A stretch of DNA of 64,000 nt from Aliterella atlantica CENA595. GTDB taxonomy: Bacteria > Cyanobacteriota > Cyanobacteriia > Cyanobacteriales > Chroococcidiopsidaceae. The notes under the pieces were generated by a model. That model was not told where the DNA came from, did no database searches, and worked only from the letters and a program-made list of their open reading frames with translations. Location: positions 310,001 to 374,000 of the forward strand of contig NZ_JYON01000001.1 of NCBI RefSeq assembly GCF_000952155.1. The letters run 5' to 3'. How positions within the stretch are numbered: position 1 is the stretch's first letter; every line of letters starts with the position of its first letter. A program made the position numbers and the translations under genes. Below, piece by piece: positions 56,669 to 64,000 of this stretch.

Positions 56669-57082
56669 TTATTCAGTAACCTTAGCTCTATTTGCTTTAA
56701 TTTGCGATCGCCTGCTTTTGCTATCGAGCCGCTTTAGCTGCGAACTACGAGATGGCAAAGTTCGCCTGCGCTTTTTGGGGACTACAATAGCGCTTTTAAT
56801 TAGTTCTTGCAATCGTTTCAGTGCTTCCTCACGATTTTGTTCTTGGCTGCGGTGTTCCTGTGCCTTGATGACGATTACGCCTTCTTTGGTAATGCGATGG
56901 TCGCTAAGTTGTAATAGCCGCTCTTTATAAGTATTGGGTAGAGAAGAAGCCTCAATATCAAAACGCAGATGGATCGCTGTTGCTACCTTATTGACATTTT
57001 GACCTCCTGCTCCCTGAGAACGGATAGCGCTAAGTTCGATCTCGCTTTCGGGGATGATAACTGTTGGAGAAATTTGTAGCAT
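56669..57082 (-). CDS. arfB: Alternative ribosome-rescue factor / peptidyl-tRNA hydrolase ArfB (YaeJ)
   Basis: A 137-residue protein with the release-factor GGQ motif in [21 protein letters not shown] near residue 25 and a basic C-terminal tail ([30 protein letters not shown]) that reaches into the empty mRNA channel of stalled ribosomes. Together these are typical of ArfB/ICT1. It hydrolyses peptidyl-tRNA on non-stop complexes. It probably shares a transcript with the downstream SDR gene, though no functional link is seen. Confidence 0.92.
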   Translation of the reverse strand: MLQISPTVIIPESEIELSAIRSQGAGGQNVNKVATAIHLRFDIEASSLPNTYKERLLQLSDHRITKEGVIVIKAQEHRSQEQNREEALKRLQELIKSAIVVPKKRRRTLPSRSSQLKRLDSKSRRSQIKANRAKVTE

Positions 57083-57322
57083 ATTTTAATTTTATACTTT
57101 GAATAGGTACTATATCTACCTTCAAATTTAGAGGAATTGCCAAGGGCGATAATTGCTCCTCCTACTTATCTCAAACAGATGAGCAGAAATTTAGTGCAAA
57201 ACTATTGATATTTATGCTAGGTTAGCTACTAAGATTACATTCGGCTGTATAGGTTATTTTTAAATATTATAAGTCTCTCTCCGAATCTAACTCTAAACAC
57301 CTAATGATTCTGGGAATTTTTT

Positions 57323-57625
57323 ATGTCACTGTATGTTGGTAATCTTTCCTACGATGTTGAGGAAGACGATCTCAGACAAGTTTTTGTAGAATACGGAACT
57401 GTTAATCGGATTCAAATGCCTACAGACCGCGAAACAGGTCGCAAACGCGGCTTTGCTTTCGTGGAAATGAGCGCAGAAGCAGAAGAAGATGCAGCAATTG
57501 AGGCGCTTGACAGCGCTGAATGGATGGGTCGGTCTTTGAAAGTCAACAAAGCCAAACCCAAAGAGGATAGAGGTCCTTCTGGTGGCAGAAGAGGCGACAA
57601 TAGTGGCGGCTACTCTAGACGTTAA
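57323..57625 (+). CDS. RNA-binding protein with single RRM (Rbp family)
   Basis: A 100-residue protein with one RRM: RNP2 LYVGNL at the N terminus and RNP1 RKRGFAFVEM near residue 45. A short Gly/Arg tail follows (GGRRGDNSGGYSRR). This is the cyanobacterial Rbp type with glycine-rich tail, several of which are cold-induced and bind mRNA. The 240-bp upstream region lies between it and the divergent arfB gene. It is convergent with the WD40-like gene with only a 4-bp gap. Confidence 0.93.
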   Translation: MSLYVGNLSYDVEEDDLRQVFVEYGTVNRIQMPTDRETGRKRGFAFVEMSAEAEEDAAIEALDSAEWMGRSLKVNKAKPKEDRGPSGGRRGDNSGGYSRR

Positions 57626-57629
57626 TAAT

Positions 57630-58766
57630 TCAGCGCAGAATATTAATGGTTTGGTTGCCTTGTGCGATCGCCATCTGTTGAGCATCGGGGCTAAAGACTA
57701 CGGTCGTTAGCCCACTTGTTGGACTGAGGTTTTGCGGAAAATCCCAAGAGTTTCTAGTCTGGAAATTACCGATATGGTATCCAGTCACATCTCCTCCGTA
57801 GACATACGTTTGTGCGTCAGGACTAAGAGATAAAAGGCTATCGGTGCGATCGATAGGTAGCTCTGACGAGCTTTGTAACTTACCTGTTTTAATTTGCCAG
57901 CGATAAAGGCGGCTAAATATGCCGCCATCGGATGTAAATGCGATCGCCTCTTGTTGATTGGGACTAAAAATAGCATCCAAAATCAACATTACATACTTAC
58001 CATCTAGCGCTTGTAGTTTGGCTTGCAGTTTGCGGGCGCTTAAATTCCACAAGTGCAATTGAGAATTGCCAGTAACAAATCCTAATACCGAACTGTCTGG
58101 GCTGAAGGCAAGCCGATTTATATAGGTTACAGCCGAGCGAGTAATTTGTTGCAGCGTTCCTTGTCTAGCATTCCAGATCCGCACTCCAACTTGAGGGTTA
58201 CGAGAACGGCTGCTGATGCTTGTAGCGAGGAAGCGACTGTTTGGGCTGAACTCAATTTGACAAGCTGGGGTTTCATTGGTTTGGATTGCATGAGTTTGAA
58301 TAGGGCTTGTCCATTGCGCTTGTTTAGTCTTTAGGTTCCAAACTTTGAGTTCGACTTGGCGCTTGGTTGGCAAAGTAGGAGCAGAAAGGGAATACATTAA
58401 GGCAGCCGCCAAATACCCATCAGCACTAAGCGCAACATCACAAAGGGCAAACCCAGATTTTGCTGGAAAGGCGTAGATTTGTTTACCTGTCGTCAAGCTC
58501 CACAGTTCGGCAGATTGTTCGTTAGCGCCGTTGGTTAGTAGCGTTTCACCATCAGCGCTAAATTTGAATTTGGTGGCATTAGTTGGCAAAGAAATCCGCA
58601 GCGTTGGACGTTCCCAAGATTTTGCCAAGGCTGATGCAGAAAGTGCAATGCTGGAAACTTTGGACTGGGTGTTAATCGCTCTACTAGGAATCTGTTGGGC
58701 GATCGCCTTTAGTGAAGCTGCACAAGTGACACCTGACAATAATACAACTGTAACTATAGATTTCAT
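57630..58766 (-). CDS. Exported WD40-like repeat protein
   Basis: A 378-residue protein with a signal peptide (MKSIVTVVLLSGVTCAASLKAIA). The mature part has about seven WD40-like blades: FKFSADGETLLTNG...AELWSLTTGK, CDVALSADGYLAAAL...VWNLKTKQ, IEFSPNSRFLATS...IWNARQG, LAFSPDSSVLGFVTG...LHLWNLSARK, IFSPNQQEAIAF and VVFSPDAQQMAIAQGNQTINIL. It forms a periplasmic beta-propeller, usually a protein-binding platform. It is 44 bp downstream of TPR-CHAT copy 2 on the same strand, so they are likely co-transcribed and may act together. Confidence 0.87.
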   Translation of the reverse strand: MKSIVTVVLLSGVTCAASLKAIAQQIPSRAINTQSKVSSIALSASALAKSWERPTLRISLPTNATKFKFSADGETLLTNGANEQSAELWSLTTGKQIYAFPAKSGFALCDVALSADGYLAAALMYSLSAPTLPTKRQVELKVWNLKTKQAQWTSPIQTHAIQTNETPACQIEFSPNSRFLATSISSRSRNPQVGVRIWNARQGTLQQITRSAVTYINRLAFSPDSSVLGFVTGNSQLHLWNLSARKLQAKLQALDGKYVMLILDAIFSPNQQEAIAFTSDGGIFSRLYRWQIKTGKLQSSSELPIDRTDSLLSLSPDAQTYVYGGDVTGYHIGNFQTRNSWDFPQNLSPTSGLTTVVFSPDAQQMAIAQGNQTINILR

Positions 58767-58774
58767 AGGAAAAA

Positions 58775-58794
58775 TTAGATTGAATTCAATCTAA
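58775..58794. promoter_or_regulatory. Perfect 20-bp palindrome before the WD40-like gene
   Basis: Ten-base arms TTAGATTGAA and TTCAATCTAA meet without a loop. It ends 8 bp from the WD40-like start codon and 17 bp from the TPR-CHAT copy 2 stop. No T-run follows, and a zero-base loop makes a hairpin poor, so a DNA-binding dimer site is the better reading. This is inference. Confidence 0.5.
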
Positions 58795-58810
58795 TGATGC
58801 GATCGCCCAC

Positions 58811-61399
58811 TTAACGAGCATTGCCAATGAGGATAAATGGCGACCAATATAAAGGATGCTTGTCAATTAAACTTAGTTTCGCCTGACGTAATGCTTCTGC
58901 TTTAGTTTTACCTTGTTTGAGATTTTGGTAAAACGCAATCATCAAGTCTTTTGTCTCCTCATCTTTGGCTAACCACAGACTTGCAATTACACTTTTAGCG
59001 CCAGCGCGTTCAAATAAATAGGCAATTCCAGCAAATTCTTCACCGTTGGAATTAGCTTGCACCGCCGTCTGACAAGCGCTGAGGACAACTAAATCTGTGT
59101 TTTTGAGTCCCAGCAGCGCCGCATCAGCAATATTAAAGGAGCGATCGCTAAACAATAAACTATTTGCCTCTAACTTTAAGTCTGGACAACCTTGGGGTTG
59201 AAAACAGCCATGCGTCGCCAAATGCAAAATAGGAAAACGAGGAGCAAGAATTTCAAAATTACTTAGAGTAGCTTGTTTACCAATGGCAGCTTTACTTCCT
59301 GGCAAAATAGTTGTGATATCTTTTACTTCCTCTTCTGCGCCTGCTAAGTTGCGGCGATCGCTAGGAGAAGGATTGCCAATAGCTAAAATTGACGGCTGCT
59401 TATCTAACTTTGATGAATTGAAGCGCTCGGAAAGACGAGTAAGATTGTTGATAGGATATTTCTCAATTAAATACTTGCCTGTTTGGCGATCGATTAGCGT
59501 TTCAAAAGGAACGTAACGCAACTTACCAGTTGCAACAATACTTAATTGTTTGGTAGAAGCTGGAATTTGAGCTTCTATAGGGCGAATCAGAATGTCGTAA
59601 AGATCGCGGCTAGTAGCTTGATACTTGCGAGAGCTTGCAGTTGTTAGTTGAGTACGGTATTGAGTAACTAGCCCGTTAAATACTTTTGGATCGAGTTTTT
59701 GTTGTTTGACAGTGATTTTATCTTTGGTGAGGACAAATAGAGCAATAGTATTTGGTACGCTACTAACGTCTGTAAGTAAAACAGGTTGCACAACTACAGT
59801 ATTAGGTGGAATATTCGCCTGCAACCTAGCAATATCAGCAGGCTTAGTTTCAAACAATTCAGCAACTTCAGGAAACTGGCGAACGATTTCTTCGGCTTTT
59901 TGGTTAGTTTGAGCCTGTAATTGATTGATTTGCGCTGATAATTGAGGCGAAAATTTTTGTTGCAATTGCTGCCTTAATGCGTCTAACTGGCGATTAGCTT
60001 GATTCCAGCCGTCAATTGCTTGCTGCGCTTGAGGGTTTGCAACTTTAGCATTAATTAGACGAGAGTAGTCGGCAAGATCGGCTGTAGTAGTTAAGTTTAC
60101 CCATTGGTAGGCACGTTCAGGCTGTTTTTGAGCGATGAGTAAGTCAATCAAGCCGATCGCCCTACCGCTGTTATTGTCCAAAAACTGGCGACGATTGACT
60201 CTTTCTAGCCCTCCCCGCAGTTGTAAGGTAATTGCTACAGACTGCTCTAAATTAGCGATCGCTTCAGTCGGTCGCTTGAGATCTCGATACACTGTACCAA
60301 TATTCACCAAAGTAGCAGATTCTCCAGCTTTGTCGGCAATTTTTCGCCACAGGGGCAAAGCCGATTTGTAACTGGCTAAAGCTTGTGGTAGTTTGCCCAT
60401 ACTGGCATAGATTACGCCAAGATTATTAGTAGTATTAGCCTCGCCGCTAACATCGCCAACTTGTTTATAAATTGCCAAAGCCGAGTTGTAATACGCTAAT
60501 GCCGATTGAGATTGCCCAAGTTCGTTAGTAATTGCCCCAAGATTATTTAATGATGCGGCAGCACCCAGCCGATTTTCTGTTTTTTGATGAATTGGCAAAG
60601 CCTGTTTGAAAAATGATGCTGCTTGCTGGGGTAATCCAAGTTCGCGGTAGGCTACACCAAGATTATTTAATATTGTGGCATCTTGAGTGCGATCGCGAGT
60701 ATTACGGCGAATCTCTAAAGCTTGCTGAAGAAATTTCAATGCTTGCTGCGGTTGTCCAATAGCTATATATGTTTCACCAATATTATTTAGCGCTGTGGCT
60801 TCTCTGGGGCGATCTTTTACCTCCCTATACAACGGCAAAGCTTGATTGTAAGCTGCTAATGCTTGTTGAAATTGTCCGATATCTTTATAAACAGCGCCAA
60901 TATTATTTAGAGTTGTAGCTTCCCCAGCGCGATCTTTTACTTGTTTGCGTAACACAAGCGACTGCTTGAGAATTGATAAGGCTTGCTGCGGTTGCCCAAG
61001 ATTGAGGTAAATGACGCTTAGATTATTTAGTACGCTAGCTTCGCCATTTAGATCTTTAACTGTTTTGAAGATGGCAAGTGCCTGGTTGTACGACTTCAAG
61101 GCTGATTGGAGTTGTCCGAGAGTGTTATAGTTTAGACCAATTCCTAGTAGCGCGGCAGCTTCAACTTTTGGCTGTTTGAGCTTGCGGGCAAGGGCGATGA
61201 GTTGCTCTAGCGTATCAATGGCTGCACGCGTCTGTCCTTGTTGAGTTTGAGCGATCGCTTTATCGATTAATTGGTTTAATGCTTGAGATTCTGGAGAATT
61301 TTGCGTTTGGGCTGCGACATTTTGAGCTACTAGCAGTAAATGTAGAGGAGTTATGCCAATACTTAGTGCGAGAAAACTACTTAAAAGCTTGTTTGCCAT
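58811..61399 (-). CDS. Exported TPR-CHAT protein, copy 2
   Basis: An 862-residue protein. The ATG at 61399 is chosen because it gives a normal signal peptide (MANKLLSSFLALSIGITPLHLLL); the open frame extends 29 codons upstream with no meaning. One looser TPR is followed by eight 40-residue TPR units, a coiled linker (RQQLQQKFSPQLSAQINQLQAQ) and the CHAT domain with His730 in HLATHGCF and Cys776 in VVLSACQTA. The CHAT part is highly similar to copy 1; the TPR array is five units shorter. It is divergent from an intact DUF2887 gene and 44 bp upstream of the WD40-like gene. Confidence 0.9.
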   Translation of the reverse strand: MANKLLSSFLALSIGITPLHLLLVAQNVAAQTQNSPESQALNQLIDKAIAQTQQGQTRAAIDTLEQLIALARKLKQPKVEAAALLGIGLNYNTLGQLQSALKSYNQALAIFKTVKDLNGEASVLNNLSVIYLNLGQPQQALSILKQSLVLRKQVKDRAGEATTLNNIGAVYKDIGQFQQALAAYNQALPLYREVKDRPREATALNNIGETYIAIGQPQQALKFLQQALEIRRNTRDRTQDATILNNLGVAYRELGLPQQAASFFKQALPIHQKTENRLGAAASLNNLGAITNELGQSQSALAYYNSALAIYKQVGDVSGEANTTNNLGVIYASMGKLPQALASYKSALPLWRKIADKAGESATLVNIGTVYRDLKRPTEAIANLEQSVAITLQLRGGLERVNRRQFLDNNSGRAIGLIDLLIAQKQPERAYQWVNLTTTADLADYSRLINAKVANPQAQQAIDGWNQANRQLDALRQQLQQKFSPQLSAQINQLQAQTNQKAEEIVRQFPEVAELFETKPADIARLQANIPPNTVVVQPVLLTDVSSVPNTIALFVLTKDKITVKQQKLDPKVFNGLVTQYRTQLTTASSRKYQATSRDLYDILIRPIEAQIPASTKQLSIVATGKLRYVPFETLIDRQTGKYLIEKYPINNLTRLSERFNSSKLDKQPSILAIGNPSPSDRRNLAGAEEEVKDITTILPGSKAAIGKQATLSNFEILAPRFPILHLATHGCFQPQGCPDLKLEANSLLFSDRSFNIADAALLGLKNTDLVVLSACQTAVQANSNGEEFAGIAYLFERAGAKSVIASLWLAKDEETKDLMIAFYQNLKQGKTKAEALRQAKLSLIDKHPLYWSPFILIGNAR

Positions 61400-61551
61400 A
61401 TTTACATTGTTATCAATTAGGGCGTAGCAGTATATCTTTTTAAAGACGAAGCGATCGCTTGCGGCAAGCTGACAATATATTGTCACTCGCTCTAAGTATT
61501 ATTATCGCCATGCAACACTAAAAGTAACTTTGGACGATCGCGCGATCGCCT

Positions 61552-62373
61552 ATGAAAACTGATACCCTTTTTTACCGTTTGTTTCAAGAATTTCCCAGCA
61601 TCTTTTTTGAACTAATTAGTCAACCTGCTACTCAAGCCGATGCTTATCAATTTACATCCATCGAACTAAAACAACTTGCCTTTCGCCTAGATGGGTTATT
61701 TTTACCACCTAGCAACCAGCCAAATCTACCAATTTATTTTGTGGAAGTGCAGTTTCAAAAAGATGAGGGGTTTTACTACCGCCTGTTTGCCGAAATCTTT
61801 CTCTATATCTACCAGTACAAACCAATCCAAAATTGGCGTGCAGTTGTAGTTTACCCCCGCCGCAGTGTCGAGGCACAACAGCCAATACAATATCAACTAC
61901 TTCTAGCTAGTAACCAAGTACAAATCCTATATTTAGACGAGTTGGAGGAACTTGCAGAAAACTCTTTAGGGGTAGGTATTGTGCAGTTAGTTGTTGAAAG
62001 CCAACAAACAGCTACCCAAAAAGCCAAGCAACTAATTTCCCAAACAAGACAACAAGTAGCAGATGCGCAAACTCAGCAGCAAATCTTAGAATTTATAGAG
62101 ACGATAGTAATATACAAGTTTCCGCATCTTAGCCGTCAGGAGGTAGAAGCAATGTTGGGTCTAGACTTAATTAGAAATACCAGAGTTTATCAAGAAGCTT
62201 TTGCAGAAGGCGAGCAACAAGGTAGATTAGCTGGCGAGCAACAAGGCGGATTTGTAGCTAAATTAGCAGCAGTACCGCGATTATTAGAGTTGGGTTTGAG
62301 TGTAGAGCAAGTAGCACAAGCTTTAGAATTGGACGTGGAAACTGTCAAACAGGCAGTACCAAAACAGCCATAG
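61552..62373 (+). CDS. DUF2887 family protein (Rpn/PD-(D/E)XK nuclease-transposase-like)
   Basis: A 273-residue protein. The N terminus MKTDTLFYRLFQEFPSIFFEL is typical of DUF2887. Putative catalytic residues of the PD-(D/E)XK fold are Asp47 in RLDGLF and Glu65/Gln67 in YFVEVQF, as in Rpn-like proteins. The C-terminal part is helical (TQQQILEFIETIVIYKFPHL, RNTRVYQEAFAEGEQQGR) and ends with an HTH-like LGLSVEQVAQALELDVETVKQAV. Rpn relatives are DNA endonucleases that promote recombination. It is divergent from TPR-CHAT copy 2 over 152 bp. A decayed second copy is at 55395-55845. Confidence 0.87.
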   Translation: MKTDTLFYRLFQEFPSIFFELISQPATQADAYQFTSIELKQLAFRLDGLFLPPSNQPNLPIYFVEVQFQKDEGFYYRLFAEIFLYIYQYKPIQNWRAVVVYPRRSVEAQQPIQYQLLLASNQVQILYLDELEELAENSLGVGIVQLVVESQQTATQKAKQLISQTRQQVADAQTQQQILEFIETIVIYKFPHLSRQEVEAMLGLDLIRNTRVYQEAFAEGEQQGRLAGEQQGGFVAKLAAVPRLLELGLSVEQVAQALELDVETVKQAVPKQP

Positions 62374-62489
62374 AATTAGTTGATAAGCACTAGATCGCTA
62401 AATTCATCCTAAAAAAGCTTGCATTGAACAATTTTGGAGTGTTAACGTCTATGGCTAGCTATATTGAAAAGTCAAATAGACTTTAGACT

Positions 62490-64000
62490 ATGAAGCGATC
62501 GCTCGTTAGCCTTACTCTAATTTCAACTTTATTTACTCCTGTCGCCTTTGCTGCACCACCTAGAACCCCAGACCAAACTGTAGAGTGTGAAATATTAGTC
62601 GCTGGTGGCGGACTTGCTGGCGTTGCTAGTGCATACGAAGGTTTACTCGCTGGTAAAACAGTTTGCTTAACTGAAATCACCGACTGGGTAGGCGGTCAAA
62701 TTTCCGCTCAAGGAACTTCTGCTCTTGACGAACGACCGACGCAAAGAGCCAAGCTATTATATCCGCGCGGTTATATAGAATTACGCCAACGTATAGAGCG
62801 CAAGTATGGAGAGCTAAATCCTGGGGATTGTTGGGTGAGCGATTCGTGTTTCCTTCCCCATGACGGCGACGAAATTTTGCTTTCCTTGTTAAAAGATGCA
62901 GCCAAAAAAGGCAAGGGGAAGTTTAAATTCTTTCCTGCTACTGTAATTAAAGAATTAAATACCGCCCAATCGGGGAAAATAATCGATAGTGCGATCGCAA
63001 TTACTCACAAACCCGCCAAAGGCGCACCCCCACTCAATACCGAACCGCTATCAAAAACTATTACTGAAGCATATACTTACGCAAATTCCTCGCGGTTCGA
63101 CAAAACTATTGTGCGTTTTGTCCCTGCAAAACCGAAAAAAAATAGTGCTTTAGCAAAAAGCAATGCTCCTAATTGGTACGTTGTCGATGCTACGGAAACA
63201 GGCGAGTTAGTTGCTCTTGCTGATGTCCCCTACCGACTCGGTATCGATGCGCGTTCTTACCTTGAACCATCATCATCTAGCGCTACAAGCGACCCTTACT
63301 GTACCCAAGGCTTTACCTACACTTTTGCAATGGAGGAGACTGAGGAACCGCAACCCCAGAAAATGCCGCCTTTTTATATGCAATACTCCGGCTACTACAG
63401 TTACGAGTTGCAGCGGCTAGCAAGTTTTCCTTTAGTTTTTACCTATCGCCGTATCTGGAGTCCCGATGAAGGTGAAACAATCAGTTTTGGCGGCGTTAAC
63501 TTTTCTGCTCCCGTACCGAAAGATATTTCCATGCAAAACTGGACGTGGGGAAATGACTACCGTCCAGGTACTAGCGCCGATAATTTAGTCTATACTCGCA
63601 ACCAACTACAAGCAACCAAACAACTGCAACCTGGTCAATGGATGGGTGGATTGCGCCAAGAAAGTTTGCGTAAGGCTGAAGAAATTTCTCAAGGCTATTA
63701 TTACTGGCTGGTCGCTGGAACTACCGATTCTCAGCTAGGAACAGGAGTCAAGGAACCTCACCCCAATCACCGCTTTTTAGCTGGCTTAGATTCGCCGATG
63801 GGAACGGTTCACGGCTTATCTAAGTATCCATATATGCGCGAAGGACGACGAATAATTGGTAGACCGAGTTGGGGTCAACCTCAAGGCTTTACTGTCTGGG
63901 AAATTGATATTTCTCGCCGCGATTACAATGACGACTATTACAAACAAACTTTATCGCCAGATACTTATCGGCGGCTGAAAGCAGCGCTAGCAGGTTTAGA
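62490..64000 (+). CDS. Exported FAD-dependent oxidoreductase (3' end beyond window)
   Basis: The open frame from 62490 to the right edge encodes at least 503 residues. A signal peptide (MKRSLVSLTLISTLFTPVAFA) is followed by the FAD-binding CEILVAGGGLAGVASAYEGLLAGKTVCLTE. Later segments are DWVGGQISAQG, which fits the FAD oxidoreductase family that includes BaiN/HI0933-like or TrxB-unrelated secreted forms, and VVDATETGELVALADVPYRLG. Substrate is not known. No stop occurs before the window ends. It follows the DUF2887 gene by 116 bp on the same strand. Confidence 0.85.
   Translation, partial: MKRSLVSLTLISTLFTPVAFAAPPRTPDQTVECEILVAGGGLAGVASAYEGLLAGKTVCLTEITDWVGGQISAQGTSALDERPTQRAKLLYPRGYIELRQRIERKYGELNPGDCWVSDSCFLPHDGDEILLSLLKDAAKKGKGKFKFFPATVIKELNTAQSGKIIDSAIAITHKPAKGAPPLNTEPLSKTITEAYTYANSSRFDKTIVRFVPAKPKKNSALAKSNAPNWYVVDATETGELVALADVPYRLGIDARSYLEPSSSSATSDPYCTQGFTYTFAMEETEEPQPQKMPPFYMQYSGYYSYELQRLASFPLVFTYRRIWSPDEGETISFGGVNFSAPVPKDISMQNWTWGNDYRPGTSADNLVYTRNQLQATKQLQPGQWMGGLRQESLRKAEEISQGYYYWLVAGTTDSQLGTGVKEPHPNHRFLAGLDSPMGTVHGLSKYPYMREGRRIIGRPSWGQPQGFTVWEIDISRRDYNDDYYKQTLSPDTYRRLKAALAGL

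Noticed and set aside
57326-57685. Minus-strand 119-residue frame over the RRM gene
   Set aside because: Antisense to a gene with perfect RNP1 and RNP2 motifs; spurious.
51800-61399. TPR-CHAT proteins as type III-E CRISPR (Craspase) components
   Set aside because: No cas genes or CRISPR repeats are in the window, and both proteins have signal peptides, which does not fit a cytoplasmic CRISPR effector.

Overview
The window is chromosomal DNA from a cyanobacterium. The HIP1 octamer GCGATCGC is scattered throughout. Typical cyanobacterial genes are present: Ycf34, DUF3038/DUF4335, DUF3110, DUF3352, DUF928, a KGK-domain protein, the Hmp/Pil taxis cluster and a chloroplast-EGY-like site-2 protease. 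The exact genus cannot be fixed from sequence alone. There is no CRISPR array, no prophage and no intact insertion sequence.

Layout. 1-7.1 kb: the 5' part of ycf34 (minus), then a plus-strand run of CCA-adding enzyme, class D beta-lactamase, two tandem glutathione-reductase paralogues, a YqiA-like esterase and hisC. 7.1-12 kb: mostly minus-strand small genes, tRNA-Gly(UCC), a DppB-type permease and apt. 12-19.6 kb: DUF3038-DUF4335, an FHA-fused class A penicillin-binding protein, a secreted Pro/Thr repeat protein, lspA, and bioB-bioY. 19.7-23.9 kb: a Pho-box-controlled pstSCAB operon. 24-28.2 kb: DUF3352 protein, cytochrome c assembly protein, KGK protein, tilS. 28.3-38.2 kb: the type IV pilus chemotaxis-like locus, with hmpF divergent from hmpBCDE across a 1.17 kb structured non-coding gap. 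38.3-44.6 kb: site-2 protease, cyclopropane synthase-like methyltransferase, DUF928 protein, a solitary YefM-type antitoxin, a RelE/ParE toxin-antitoxin pair, murQ and DUF3110. 44.8-50.2 kb: a giant TamB/AsmA-like protein. 50.6-64 kb: an accessory-looking region with a HAF-repeat PEP-CTERM protein, two exported TPR-CHAT proteases, one intact and one decayed DUF2887 (Rpn-like PD-(D/E)XK) gene, SDR, ArfB, an RRM protein, a WD40-like exported protein and a truncated FAD oxidoreductase.

Points most worth a second look. (1) A divergent block of TPR-CHAT protease and DUF2887 nuclease-like gene occurs twice; in one copy the nuclease-like gene has lost its catalytic core by an internal deletion. (2) The tandem glutathione reductases align without gaps through the NADPH-binding region. 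The first copy has lost both cofactor-phosphate arginines and gained acidic residues, so it probably uses NADH and perhaps another disulfide substrate. (3) A lone YefM-like antitoxin keeps a YefM-type operator, and the neighbouring toxin-antitoxin pair is flanked by an echo of the murQ 3' end. (4) The hmp locus lacks its usual first gene (hmpA/pilG) and has a long structured gap in that place.
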